The translations under genes and the position numbers were made by a program. The notes under the pieces are model-generated. The model worked only from the letters and a program-made list of their open reading frames with translations, made no database searches and was not told the origin of the DNA. DNA of 64,000 nucleotides. It comes from Mycobacteroides chelonae (GTDB lineage Bacteria; Actinomycetota; Actinomycetes; Mycobacteriales; Mycobacteriaceae). Shown here piece after piece: positions 24,673 to 34,661 of the stretch. Location: the NCBI RefSeq assembly GCF_016767715.1, contig NZ_CP050145.1, positions 1,860,001-1,924,000 of the forward strand. Reading direction: 5' to 3'. How positions within the stretch are numbered: position 1 is the first letter of the stretch; the number at the start of each line of letters is the position of its first letter.

Positions 24673-27600
24673 TCATGATCGGTGCCGCTCCAGCTCCGTG
24701 AGGTCCGCCAGGATTTCGGAGATGAGTACGGGGTCGATATCACCGTAAGTCCCGGACGACAGCCAGACTCGCTGGATGGTCTGGTCTCCCAGCATGTCCG
24801 GTTCGCCCACCGGAATCCCCGGATCAAGGTCGATGCTCACCTCGGCACCCGAGGGCAGGGTCTGGATGACGCTGTTCTGCACCCCCGCATCGGCGGGAGT
24901 GTCACGGTTCCAGCCCTGTTTGGCCAGGCCCAGCAGCACGCGCGACGGCACCGTCAGCTTGTCGAACCGGGATAGGACGTTGGTGGACTTCTCGGAGTCG
25001 GTGAGTCGGTATACCGGACGGCTCAGTTGCGGAAATGGTTGCAGCAGTTCATAGTCCGCGAGCAACTCGGACCAGGCGGCCAGCAGCTCGGCGGCCAGCT
25101 GGGCGGGATGCACCACACCGACGACAGCGTTTTCGTCCAATTCGAACGGATTGTCTTCGGCGTCGGCGAAGGAGTTGTCCTCGGCGACCCGGAAGCTCTT
25201 CAGCAGTGGCGAATTGGGCTCTGCAGTCTCGTAGGCGCCCCACACCAGTCGGCGTACCAGCACGCCGACCAGGGGATGGGACACGAAGTAGGCGCGGAAG
25301 TCCGCGGCGTCGAAGCGGCGCTGATACCGCATGGCGCGCTGCAGCCGGGCGATCTGATCGGAGGCCGCGCCCCGCACGTCCTTCTTCAGGGCCGAGAACT
25401 GTTTGGTGGCTGCGGCTGCCAGGTCCGGGTCGTCGGTGGCCGCGGGCTTAGGCAGGGCCTTGCGTGGCTTGCCGTCGGCGTCGGTGAGGTAGGGCTTAAG
25501 GCTCTCGTCGAATCCGATGACGAACTGTCGGGGCCCGAAGTCGAGCGTGGCCGTACCTTGCGGGGACAAACCGAAATCCGGGACGAGCCGGTCGCCCAGT
25601 TGCTCAGGGGTCAGCTCCAGTTCGTCGGCGATCTGCTCGATCTTGTCGGCGGCCTTGGCCCGCAACGCCTTGAACGGTACCTTCTGCGAAATGCGGTAGA
25701 GGTGCATGAGCGCGACATCGGTCCCGATGTCGGAGAGCACATCCAGACCGGCAACCGCGCGCTGGTGTGCGCTTTCACCCGGCCAAGCCTGGATCAGTGG
25801 CGAGAGGGAACGCACCGTGTCGTCATCGCCCAGCCAACCCTGCAGGCGCAGAACCCACACATCCTTGCTGGAATAGTCCATCCGGCGGTACTGCTGGAAC
25901 AGTGCCCACGCCCACTGCGCCAGCGATCCCGGATCACACACTGCGGCCACGGTTTCCAACCCGAGGTAAGGCGCGTCGGCATCGCCGAGCTGACACATGG
26001 TGATCAGCGCCGGAACCAGCTCCCGGGGCAACGCCGAGTGCCGCCCGGGCAAGGCGATCTGCGGAAGCAGTTGCGGTCCGAGCCAAGCGGGTAGTGCGGG
26101 GACCCGGGCCGGCAAGATGGTCAGTGGATCGGTGTCCAGCAGCACGGCGATGGCGGCGGCGGGCTCATCGCCATAGCTGCGCGCACGGTCGACGACCTCC
26201 TCCGAGTGATTCGCCGCCAGTCGGCGCAATGCCGCCTCGGCGCCCCGGCGACGGGCTCCCGCCTTGCCCAGCGCAGCAGGTACCAGATACGCCACGGCGT
26301 CCAGCCCGTGACAGCGAAGCCAATCCAGGGCAACGGTGCGGAGTTTGCCGCGGCGCAGCAGGAATTCGGCCATCCGGGGCGCCACCTCGTGACTGCGCAC
26401 CGGAATCAGCGTGTAGGCGGCCGCCACCGCGCTCTTGTCGAGCGCACGTACGGCGGCGGGGTAGGCATCCGCGCCGAAGCGTGCCAGCGCATAGGGCAGC
26501 CATCCCGCATCCCAGTAACGGGCAGTTGGTGCCCAGTGACGCACCAACGCCAACGCATCATCGCCAGAAAGCTCGACCAGTGCCCCTTCCATCTGCCAAT
26601 CCGAGTAACTGCCTTCGGCGAGGCGCTGCCAGGACGGCATGTACTGCGGTGTGAACCGGAAGGTGGGCTGCCTGGCCAAAAGACGCTCGCGTTCTCCCGG
26701 CGGCCAATGAAAGGTTACGGCCAGCTCGGCCCGCAGCTCGAATACCGGCGGTTTGGCGGCCTTCTTCCGGCCGATCCACGGTGGATTCAGGAGAATCGTT
26801 GGTGGCGAGTCGGATTCGGGCAGGGCATCTTGCATTGCCGTGATCTTCTCGATGGTTGCCCTGGTGGCATCGTCCAGCGCGGGCGACGCAGTGGCTATCT
26901 GCTCGGGCTGGGTGAGCACGTAGGCCTGCAGCTCGACTGCGGCGGCTTCGGTTCCTGAGTGAGCCAGCGCAGGTAGGCCGACACTCGGGTGGCGCTCGAG
27001 AGCGGATCGGATGGCGCCGTAGCCGCCTCGGGTGCCAGCGTATCCGAGGAGCTGCCGGAATGCTTCGGGTGTCGGGCAGTGGGCGAGGAGGTCCATCAAC
27101 TCGACACGCCCGTCGGTGTCGGCCCCGTTTTTGAAGGCGGCTGCGATCGCCTCGGTTACCGCGGTGCCGGCGCGCACCGCAGCAGTCGCGAAGCTGGGCA
27201 TGCTGCTCGGTGGGGTGTAGATGGTCGGCGTGTTCACCACCAGTTCGTGTACCTGCGATTCCGTCTCCACCGCACATAGCAGCAGATCGAAGCTCCTATG
27301 GTCGATCGGAGTGAGGGCTAGCGCTGCGGCGACCAGGTCCGGTTCGGTCGGGGCGATATAGGCCGCGTGCACGGGATGAATCGCAGGATCGCGAAGCTCG
27401 GTGACCGCGAGGCGGTACTCCGCCTCGGGCAGTGTGGCGAGGGTCCGCCGCAGCAACTCGGGCTGCGCGGTTCGCCAGGACACCGCGGGGTCCGGCTGGT
27501 ACGTCAGGCCCCGGTACCAGGAACCGAAATGCGTGGACTGCGCCCATGCCTGAATCGCCGGAGTGGTTCCGTATGTGTCCAAGGTCCAGGCGAGCAGGCC

Positions 27601-27858
27601 GACCGACCCGGAAAACCCGAGCAATGCCGGTAGTGCGAGCTTGAGATCGGGTTTATCCCAATCACATGCACGGATACTGTCGCGGACCTGATCGGTGGTG
27701 GACGACCGGGCCAGCTCCTTGTCGATCTCCACCGATTGGGCTTCGAAACAAACTCGGGCGCTGACCCTCTCGATCGGTTTGAGGGCCTGCGGATGGCCCC
27801 ACCCGCGCCACGGGATCACCCGGTTGAGCCACTTGTCTGGCAATGAAAATGGGGTCAT
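24673..27858 (-). CDS. DUF4132 protein B (YehI/MolR-like)
   Basis: A 1061-residue protein, a tandem paralogue of the upstream gene. The C-terminal third holds the DUF4132 core, FGPRQFVIGFDESLKPYLTD and an ALPKP motif, followed by YFVSHPLVGVLVRRLVWGAY; the remainder is helical HEAT/ARM-like sequence. E. coli YehI is the single DUF4132 member of its cluster. ATG 27858 overlaps the previous stop (ATGA). Nineteen bases separate its stop from the ATPase gene. Confidence 0.88.
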   Translation of the reverse strand: MTPFSLPDKWLNRVIPWRGWGHPQALKPIERVSARVCFEAQSVEIDKELARSSTTDQVRDSIRACDWDKPDLKLALPALLGFSGSVGLLAWTLDTYGTTPAIQAWAQSTHFGSWYRGLTYQPDPAVSWRTAQPELLRRTLATLPEAEYRLAVTELRDPAIHPVHAAYIAPTEPDLVAAALALTPIDHRSFDLLLCAVETESQVHELVVNTPTIYTPPSSMPSFATAAVRAGTAVTEAIAAAFKNGADTDGRVELMDLLAHCPTPEAFRQLLGYAGTRGGYGAIRSALERHPSVGLPALAHSGTEAAAVELQAYVLTQPEQIATASPALDDATRATIEKITAMQDALPESDSPPTILLNPPWIGRKKAAKPPVFELRAELAVTFHWPPGERERLLARQPTFRFTPQYMPSWQRLAEGSYSDWQMEGALVELSGDDALALVRHWAPTARYWDAGWLPYALARFGADAYPAAVRALDKSAVAAAYTLIPVRSHEVAPRMAEFLLRRGKLRTVALDWLRCHGLDAVAYLVPAALGKAGARRRGAEAALRRLAANHSEEVVDRARSYGDEPAAAIAVLLDTDPLTILPARVPALPAWLGPQLLPQIALPGRHSALPRELVPALITMCQLGDADAPYLGLETVAAVCDPGSLAQWAWALFQQYRRMDYSSKDVWVLRLQGWLGDDDTVRSLSPLIQAWPGESAHQRAVAGLDVLSDIGTDVALMHLYRISQKVPFKALRAKAADKIEQIADELELTPEQLGDRLVPDFGLSPQGTATLDFGPRQFVIGFDESLKPYLTDADGKPRKALPKPAATDDPDLAAAATKQFSALKKDVRGAASDQIARLQRAMRYQRRFDAADFRAYFVSHPLVGVLVRRLVWGAYETAEPNSPLLKSFRVAEDNSFADAEDNPFELDENAVVGVVHPAQLAAELLAAWSELLADYELLQPFPQLSRPVYRLTDSEKSTNVLSRFDKLTVPSRVLLGLAKQGWNRDTPADAGVQNSVIQTLPSGAEVSIDLDPGIPVGEPDMLGDQTIQRVWLSSGTYGDIDPVLISEILADLTELERHRS

Positions 27859-30800
27859 TGTGCAGTTGCTCCCGTCACGTCGGTGATGATTTCCGAAGCG
27901 AACACCAGACCTGTTTCGGCGAACGTGCCTCGATCCAGTCGCACCGATATTTCTTGGGTTTCGATCTCCCGTGGGTCTGCAGGGATGCCCGGGTTGAGCC
28001 AGATATCGACGAGGCGGCCGCCGGGCGCAGACCGCGAGATCTGCCGGCGGAATGGACCGTCGAACATCTGGCCGATCTCCCATCCCCGGCTGCTGAGTGC
28101 GGTGAGCGAGAACGTCTTTGCCGTGACCTGTGCGAATCTGGAGAGTTCCTGCTCCCGTAGATCCTGCTCGGTAGCGTTGATCACCGGCCGGTTGATCTGC
28201 GGGAAGGGCTGAAGCAGTTCGTAATCGGTGAATATCCTGCCCCAGGTGATCATGTGCTCAGGGGCGTGCAGTGGATGCGCGATGCCCACAGCGTGGGACG
28301 GGGCGAGGGACATCAGGGAGTCATTGTCGTCGGCAAGGGTCCGGTCCTCGGCCACCCGGAACAAGCTCAGCTGCCCGGTTGGCGAAAAGGCAGCCCACAG
28401 CAGGCGCCTGACGACTTGGATCAACAGCGGATGCGACACGAACAGTGATTCGAATTCCTCAACGCTCCAACGTCGTTCGTGAATCATGGCGTCTTCGAGC
28501 CTGCGCAGTTGTTCCTTCGCCACGATGCGCACCTGTCGGCGCAGTGCGGAGAAACGCCGGTAAGAGTCGTCGGCGCGGACGGCGTCGTCGCCCTTACCCG
28601 GTTTGGGTAGGGCCTTCAACACCGAACCTGATTCGTTGGTCACCACAGGCTGCAGCCGTTCGTCGAATCGGACTGTGAACGCCCGGCTGCCGTAGTCCAG
28701 TGCCAGGGCTGAGGCGTCGCTGAGGCCAAGGTCGGGTACCAGACGGTCTGCCATCTGTTCGGCGGACAGTGACCGGCTCAACGCAATCTCTTGTATCTTA
28801 GCGTTTGCCTTGTCTTTCAATGGTTTTGAGCGCTCGCGCTGAGAGATGCGATAGATGGTGAGCAGAGCGTGGTCGGATCCGATGTTGGCCAGCACGTCCA
28901 GTCCGTGGGGGACTCTGGCGCTGCGTCCTATTCCCGGCCAGCGCCGGATGATGTCGTTGAGCCGATCGACCGTCTCGTCGTCGGCAAACCAGGCTAGGGC
29001 GTCGAGCGCCCACGAGTGCCGGGTGGGTGCGCCAATGCGGTCCCACGCCTCGTACAGCGACCAAGTCAGCCGGCGCAGTGTCGCGGTGTCACAGATTTCG
29101 GCGATAGCGGTGAGCCCGGCGTAAGGATTATCGGGGCTCGACATCATCAGCATGACCCCGATGACGTTCACGCTCTCGGTCGGCAGAGACGTTCCGTCGG
29201 TGAGCGTAACGGGCGTCAGCAGCGCCCCTGCAGCCCAATCAGATACGGAGGGTATCCGTTTCGGAAACACCAGTAGGGGATCTAGCCCGACGATCTCGCC
29301 GATGGCGTTGGCGGCGGCATCGCCATAGTGACGGCTCGACTCGATGACCGCCGCGGGGCTGTCGGTGCGGGCCAGGTACCGCAGTGCTAGGTGGGTGCTC
29401 TCGCGAAGGGCGCGCAGTGGACCCAACGCCGCCGGTACCAACATCGGGGCTACGGCGGCTCCGTGCCTACGGAAGTAGGTCCGCGCGGCGATGGACAGGA
29501 GTCGGCGTTTTCCGGCGAGCCAGAGAGCGTGGGTCTCGGCAACCTCGCGAGTAATGATCGGCCCCAAGACCGCCGATGCGGACTCCGGTTCCTTCTCGGC
29601 CAGCCGGGTCGCCAGCCCGCCGAGTTCCGGTCCGTGCCGGTGCAGGGCTGCTGGAAACCAATAGCCAGCCGAGAAACACCAAAGTGGCACCCAGCGGTTC
29701 TCGATGAGCTTGCGGGCCAGCTCCGGCGGACCGCTGAGCAGAATCGACTGGAAATCGAAGCCGGACAGCTTGCCGCGCTCGCCGTCGGCCTCCAGATCAC
29801 CCCAGGTCCGCGCACCCAACCGCGGCTCATGTTCGGGAAGATTCCGCAGCTTCTCCAATTCGTCTGGGGTCCAAGACAATTCGGCATCTGGAGGGGCGGG
29901 TAGCTCACTGAGGACGATGGGTTTGGCCTTCGGCTGCTTCGTGGTCCAAGGCGGGGAGACCAACAGCTCGGGCAAGTCTGCGGCGCCGACGGTGGGCGCG
30001 GCGTCGGGCACGGGAGCAGAGCCCTGCGGCAGGTGTGCCGTCAGGTGCGGGCGTAGCGCCAGATGCATGGCGAGCAGCTCGGCCGATGCCGGGTCGTGCC
30101 GCTCGGCCAGCTGGTCCGCGGCGCGCATCGGGAAGCGGGCCATCGCGAGCTCCACCGACTGTCGCACCCCAGGCTTGTTAGCATGCCGCAGCAATGCCGC
30201 GAAGGCGTCGTCGCCGGGAAGGCAGGCCAGCGCCTCGGAAACCACCGCGGCGCGCCCCTTCGACAAGTACCCGTCGAGAATGCGGTCCAGAACGGGCACC
30301 AGGGCCACCCCGAACCGGTCCACCAGCGTGGGCAGGATGCGCCGGTAGTCCTGGTAGTAGGAGTCCCAGCCGGTGTCGTGGAAAAGCAGCTCGCAGACCA
30401 TGTCGATCGAGGAGACACTGGTCAGCAGCTCCAGACGGGAGCGGTTCTCGACAAGCCCGATCGGCTCCTTACAGGCCTCAGAAACCCATTGAGTCTCCGT
30501 CGGGAACATAAACGCCGCAATGCATTTCGTCTTATCCGAGATACGGGCCGGGGAGATCGCGTGCACCGCCTGCTGGTATTCCGTGGAGCCCACCAGGGTT
30601 AGTCGCCCGCGAAGCCGCAGCGCCACATCAAAACATTCGATCCGCACGTGGCTCCATACGTCAGGAACGGGCGAATCCGCGGAACTCCACATGCTGAACA
30701 AAGGAGGCCCGTCAGCCAGCTGGACCGCCGTCCATAAAGCGAAGGCAAGACCGTGCTCACAGATCCACAGGTCCGCATAGTCGGCAGGCTTGATGCCATC

Positions 30801-31088
30801 TAACAGGTTCAGGCGTGCCACCGCGGCAGCGCCGAGCGGATCTGGCTGCCCGGCGAGGTAGCGCCGCCCCGCCTCGGCAGTCTCGGGAAACGTCCGGTGG
30901 TACGCGAGCATCGCCTCGATATCGGCGCGCCTGGTCTCGAAGGTCGTTTTCCGTATCCGGGCGACGGCATCCTCGTCGACGGGACGTATCGGAATCGGCG
31001 GGCCGCCGCGCCGCGGCAAGATGAGTTTGCGCCACGAAGGCGCCATCGTCACCGCCGACTCATCGCTTGCCGAGCAGATATCTGCCAC
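27855..31088 (-). CDS. DUF4132 protein A (YehI/MolR-like), first gene of the operon
   Basis: A 1077-residue protein. Like its paralogue it has the DUF4132 core near the C-terminus: YGSRAFTVRFDERLQPVVTN, ALPKP, then LFVSHPLLIQVVRRLLWAAF. Sequence between A and B has diverged widely outside that core. Start is GTG 31088 with a GGGGGAA site 8 bases upstream; no closer alternative is needed. It is the promoter-proximal gene; the 31089-31241 interval upstream should hold the operon promoter, but no consensus hexamers stand out. Confidence 0.88.
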   Translation of the reverse strand: MADICSASDESAVTMAPSWRKLILPRRGGPPIPIRPVDEDAVARIRKTTFETRRADIEAMLAYHRTFPETAEAGRRYLAGQPDPLGAAAVARLNLLDGIKPADYADLWICEHGLAFALWTAVQLADGPPLFSMWSSADSPVPDVWSHVRIECFDVALRLRGRLTLVGSTEYQQAVHAISPARISDKTKCIAAFMFPTETQWVSEACKEPIGLVENRSRLELLTSVSSIDMVCELLFHDTGWDSYYQDYRRILPTLVDRFGVALVPVLDRILDGYLSKGRAAVVSEALACLPGDDAFAALLRHANKPGVRQSVELAMARFPMRAADQLAERHDPASAELLAMHLALRPHLTAHLPQGSAPVPDAAPTVGAADLPELLVSPPWTTKQPKAKPIVLSELPAPPDAELSWTPDELEKLRNLPEHEPRLGARTWGDLEADGERGKLSGFDFQSILLSGPPELARKLIENRWVPLWCFSAGYWFPAALHRHGPELGGLATRLAEKEPESASAVLGPIITREVAETHALWLAGKRRLLSIAARTYFRRHGAAVAPMLVPAALGPLRALRESTHLALRYLARTDSPAAVIESSRHYGDAAANAIGEIVGLDPLLVFPKRIPSVSDWAAGALLTPVTLTDGTSLPTESVNVIGVMLMMSSPDNPYAGLTAIAEICDTATLRRLTWSLYEAWDRIGAPTRHSWALDALAWFADDETVDRLNDIIRRWPGIGRSARVPHGLDVLANIGSDHALLTIYRISQRERSKPLKDKANAKIQEIALSRSLSAEQMADRLVPDLGLSDASALALDYGSRAFTVRFDERLQPVVTNESGSVLKALPKPGKGDDAVRADDSYRRFSALRRQVRIVAKEQLRRLEDAMIHERRWSVEEFESLFVSHPLLIQVVRRLLWAAFSPTGQLSLFRVAEDRTLADDNDSLMSLAPSHAVGIAHPLHAPEHMITWGRIFTDYELLQPFPQINRPVINATEQDLREQELSRFAQVTAKTFSLTALSSRGWEIGQMFDGPFRRQISRSAPGGRLVDIWLNPGIPADPREIETQEISVRLDRGTFAETGLVFASEIITDVTGATAQ

Positions 31089-31241
31089 GACAGTTCCCCC
31101 CTAGTCTCATTGCTCGCCGGATTAAGAATAGCTGTACGGTCGACGGAGCTCTTGTGGTCACGGCGAACAGGTAGCTGAGTCACTGGCGCGACACGCTCGC
31201 GTTGGGCGACTATTACGCGAAAAAGTAGGCACCTGCCTCAA

Positions 31242-31847
31242 ATGGATCGGATTATCATGACTACGCGAGTTTCATTACTGCATAGAATCGTTGATGCGGT
31301 TCTCGCGGCCTTGCGCGTCCGGGAGGTCTCGCTTCATGCGGTGGCAACCAGGCCCCAGCGTTGGGTGCTCGGACCTGCCAAGGCATTTCCGGCGCCGCTG
31401 TCGCGCGTCTTCAGCTTCTTCGCAGTCACGGCAACAGCGTTGGTGTGCTTTGGGACGGGCTCACCGCCAGCGCTGGCCGATACTTACGGGGTCAGGCACT
31501 TCACCACACCGTCGGGCAACATCTTCTGCATCATCGTCAATGAATGGCCAAAGCCTTCCGTGCGGTGCGACCTCAATGAAGCGACATTCACGCCGCCGCC
31601 AAGGCCATCCACAGATTGTCATGGCGTCTGGGGGCGAAGTGTGACGATGACCATCGGCGAGAGCCCCGCGTTCCACTGCATCTCAGACTGGGCAGGTGGC
31701 GAGAACTTGTTCGTGCTGAAGTATGGCGACGACACGAAGGTGGGCCCATTCCAATGCTCGAGCGGAGTCGACGGCATCACCTGTGTCGACACCACCACTG
31801 GCCGCGGGTTCCGACTCGCACGGCAATCCTACGAATTCCTGCGTTGA
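31242..31847 (+). CDS. DUF6636-type secreted protein
   Basis: A 201-residue exported protein. A hydrophobic segment near residues 55-80 ends in ALA before DTYG, a plausible signal peptidase site, preceded by an unusually long basic N-terminus. The mature part has the DUF6636 pattern: FTTPSGNIFC, VRCDLNE, and a last strand with GRGFRLARQSYEFL, with paired cysteines. Function unknown. It is divergent from the DUF4132 operon. Confidence 0.7.
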   Translation: MDRIIMTTRVSLLHRIVDAVLAALRVREVSLHAVATRPQRWVLGPAKAFPAPLSRVFSFFAVTATALVCFGTGSPPALADTYGVRHFTTPSGNIFCIIVNEWPKPSVRCDLNEATFTPPPRPSTDCHGVWGRSVTMTIGESPAFHCISDWAGGENLFVLKYGDDTKVGPFQCSSGVDGITCVDTTTGRGFRLARQSYEFLR

Positions 31848-31896
31848 GAAGGCCGAATTCGTCCACTGCTTGAATAGCGATAACGGCTGTCGCCCG

Positions 31897-32280
31897 CTAG
31901 CCTGCGTTGGTCCGGGCCTTGCGTCGGATGTATTCACGTCGGGCACAGGCGATAGCGATTGCCCATCCAGTTGCGCCCAAAACCGTTGCCGCCACAGCGA
32001 AGATCCGGTTGTGGACGATCTGGCTATCCACGTCATATCCGAAACTGGGCACATGGTCTGGGGAGCCGGCGAGCAGTTGCTCTTTGGTTCTTCCGTAGTG
32101 GTGGCAGCGATCCCATTGGCTCATGGGTTTGTGATCGCAGGTCGCTGGATGCAGATACATGACCGGTGCGATCGCCAGGAAAAGCGTGCACATCGGGACT
32201 GCGATCACCAGGCGCCAGTCCGAGTAAGGGTTCTTCGATAGGAACGGGCGCCGTGTGCCGTCCTCGGAGTGTTTGCCCAC
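31897..32280 (-). CDS. Membrane protein with two helices
   Basis: A 127-residue protein. Helices at about residues 22-42 and 92-112 flank an extracellular loop that carries a Cys pair and His residues (CDHKPMSQWDRCHH). The family is not recognised. It is downstream of the Pro-rich membrane protein, possibly in one transcript. Confidence 0.55.
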   Translation of the reverse strand: MGKHSEDGTRRPFLSKNPYSDWRLVIAVPMCTLFLAIAPVMYLHPATCDHKPMSQWDRCHHYGRTKEQLLAGSPDHVPSFGYDVDSQIVHNRIFAVAATVLGATGWAIAIACARREYIRRKARTNAG

Positions 32281-32289
32281 TTTTACCGG

Positions 32290-32967
32290 CTACCGCGGCG
32301 CAGCTGGGTACGGGTACGGATTGCCGTACGGGTGCTGCGGTGGTGGTGTTGGTTTGGATCGCCGTGACGCGGTGACGGCGATCATGATGACTCCGGCTCC
32401 CACGAGCGTGATGCCGCCGATGGGGCCCACGAAAGCCGCTGTGATGGAGCCGGTTCCAGCTCGTGGTCCAAGCCCGTAGGTTATGTCTGAGTACCCGGCA
32501 CAGCTGACTGTGTAGTCGCCTGCCTGGTGAGCGGTCACCACGTAGAGCGCATGCCATTGGTTGATGCTCATGGAGCCGTTGTAGCGGCTGACGGTGGCGT
32601 CGTTGTTGTTCTCGTCGCGGGCCACGCAACGTGTGTTCATGGTCAGTTTCGGTACGGGTTCGACATCGGCGACGTAGATGATCATCTGTTCGCCTGACGC
32701 GAATGGTGCAGTAGCAGAGCCATTTGCGTCGAACTGGCTTGTGGGTCCTTTGAGGGCGTAGACGAGTCCTGCGACGAATAGGCTGATGCCCCCGATCAGG
32801 CCAACCGCTATCAGTGCTGCGCCGATGCCATACCAGTAGCTCGGTGTCGGCCGGTGTGGTGCGGCGGGAGGGGGGCCCGCAGGCCAATGCGGAGATGGTG
32901 GTGGAGCGCCCCAGGGATATGCGCTGGGCTGCGAAGGCCAAGAACCGCCAGAGTTGTTGTCGTGCAT
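32290..32967 (-). CDS. Pro-rich membrane protein
   Basis: A 225-residue protein with a Pro/Ala/Trp-rich cytoplasmic N-terminus, a membrane helix at about residues 50-75, an extracellular beta domain of about 100 residues and a second helix before a Pro-rich tail. This layout is frequent among actinobacterial proteins linked to the cell envelope. Start ATG 32967 has a GGGG site; the upstream ATG at 32982 lacks one. Confidence 0.6.
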   Translation of the reverse strand: MHDNNSGGSWPSQPSAYPWGAPPPSPHWPAGPPPAAPHRPTPSYWYGIGAALIAVGLIGGISLFVAGLVYALKGPTSQFDANGSATAPFASGEQMIIYVADVEPVPKLTMNTRCVARDENNNDATVSRYNGSMSINQWHALYVVTAHQAGDYTVSCAGYSDITYGLGPRAGTGSITAAFVGPIGGITLVGAGVIMIAVTASRRSKPTPPPQHPYGNPYPYPAAPR

Positions 32968-33073
32968 TCTGTAACCCCCCATTGCATTGCACCTGTTCAG
33001 ATCGATTACAAGGATAACTGAGAGGCGGGGTGTGTTGTGACGATTGGCGGGATCGCGGCGCTATTGTGGGTTT

Positions 33074-33616
33074 GTGAACACCGGCACGGCTAGTGCATGG
33101 ATACTGCGCATCCTCGATATGGGATTTGTCTTAGCGGTTGCGCTCTTGTGTTGGGCGCTGCTGTGGTGTGATGGCCCATTTGAGCGTGTGAGCTGGCTTG
33201 GGGTACTGGCGTTCATGGCGGGTCCTCCGCTATTGCTTTTTGCCGCTGCGTATTTCGGCATCTGCGCCTCACGCGAGCGGAATGTGGCGGTGCCGTTGGT
33301 TGTCGTTGCGGCGATGATCGGTTTGTCGGTGATTGTGATCGGCACGGGGGTGTTGCAGAAACTGCGCTGGGCGCAAGCGTGGCCTGAGGTACTGGCTGTC
33401 GCCGAGTATCCGCCACGGCCGGGCGAGGCGCAGCGTCGGCGGCTGGGAACTTACGCTGCCGACATTTACGGAAACAACGACGGCACCGTGCTGATTGCCT
33501 TCGGCGGCAGCTGGGACGGACTACTGTACGTGCCGCCAGGGCTACCCGAACCAGAGCGCAAGAAATACGTCGGCCGTGAAGTCATGCCGCACTGGTTCTA
33601 CTACGACATGGACTAA
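33074..33616 (+). CDS. Membrane protein with soluble C-terminal domain
   Basis: A 180-residue protein with three hydrophobic helices (about residues 12-30, 40-60, 70-95), then a soluble part of about 80 residues with YGNNDGTVLIAFGGSWDG. Unknown family. GTG 33074 is chosen over a TTG at 33044. Confidence 0.5.
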   Translation: MNTGTASAWILRILDMGFVLAVALLCWALLWCDGPFERVSWLGVLAFMAGPPLLLFAAAYFGICASRERNVAVPLVVVAAMIGLSVIVIGTGVLQKLRWAQAWPEVLAVAEYPPRPGEAQRRRLGTYAADIYGNNDGTVLIAFGGSWDGLLYVPPGLPEPERKKYVGREVMPHWFYYDMD

Positions 33617-33724
33617 CGCACCGAAGTGCTCGGGCACTGCTGGGTTCGATGACGACCGGGCGCCCTGCGGATCTTCGAGCGCAAGTGTACCTATCCGTTT
33701 ATAGGTTGCTGTCGTTCGCTATAG

Positions 33725-34627
33725 TTGATGGTTATGGGGATTTTTACGGGGATTAATGGGTTGCTTGCAGAACTGAGTGTCGACGCTGTCAGCCTGAAGC
33801 CCGAGCCGGGGGACCCCGATATTCGGTCGTCGTATCTGGGCGGTCATCCGTATTGGCCTGACGGCAGCCAGTGGCCGAACAGCGGCGGCGAGCCGATGTC
33901 ATTTGTCTGCCAGATTAACTTCGGGGAGGTTCCGGCGTTGCCCGGTTTCCCGACTGAGGGGCTGCTGCAGTGGTTCGTTGGCAGCGGCGACGTGGCAGGT
34001 ATGACGTTCGATGACACCCAAGGCGCTCAAGGGTTCGAAGTCAGATGGATCACTGACCTGACAGCCCCGTCGACGCGGTATGTCTCCTACCCGACGCGGC
34101 CGTACGGGGACTGCGGCCAGGAGCTTTTCGGTGTGGTCGGTCGCTGTCCCGGCTATGACGCGCCGCTGAGCTTTCAAGAGTTGAATCCACTGCCGTATCG
34201 CATTGTGTTCGAACGCGTTCGGGCACTTCCCGATGGTGCGGACCGATTCACCGAGCGGCAGCGCCAAACTCTGGGGGCTGCGCTGCAAGATGCGGGCCTG
34301 GTCGGCGATGAGGATCTACTGGACGCGCCAGCCCCGTACTACGGGTTATCGATAGCGTGGAGAGATCACGTCTACTACCAACTCCGCGACTCCGGTGACG
34401 TCTGGGACGGCGCGCACATAGGAGGTCACCCTCGATTTATTCAGGGGGATGTGCGCGGTACGGGAAACTATGCCGACATGGATGATCCGGAATCGGGTGT
34501 ACTGGTGAGCATCGGCGGCAGCGACCTATGCGACTGGTGGGCAGGAGGCACTGCCAGCATCTTCGGCGACCCTCGCGCACTCGCCCTCGGAGATCTCAGC
34601 TCGATCCGCTATCACACCGACCGCTAG
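33725..34627 (+). CDS. DUF1963 / YwqG-family protein
   Basis: A 300-residue cytoplasmic protein with YwqG features: YLGGHPYWPDGSQWP, MSFVCQINFGEVPALPGFP, GLLQWFVGSGDVAG with a final beta sandwich, and HIGGHPRFIQGD in the second half. YwqG proteins are of unknown role; in many genomes they occur beside polymorphic-toxin or orphan immunity genes. ATG codons at 33725-33730 and 33734 are all possible starts. Confidence 0.8.
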   Translation: MMVMGIFTGINGLLAELSVDAVSLKPEPGDPDIRSSYLGGHPYWPDGSQWPNSGGEPMSFVCQINFGEVPALPGFPTEGLLQWFVGSGDVAGMTFDDTQGAQGFEVRWITDLTAPSTRYVSYPTRPYGDCGQELFGVVGRCPGYDAPLSFQELNPLPYRIVFERVRALPDGADRFTERQRQTLGAALQDAGLVGDEDLLDAPAPYYGLSIAWRDHVYYQLRDSGDVWDGAHIGGHPRFIQGDVRGTGNYADMDDPESGVLVSIGGSDLCDWWAGGTASIFGDPRALALGDLSSIRYHTDR

Positions 34628-34661
34628 TGCACGGCGAGCGTCAGCAGGGCGAGACGAAACC

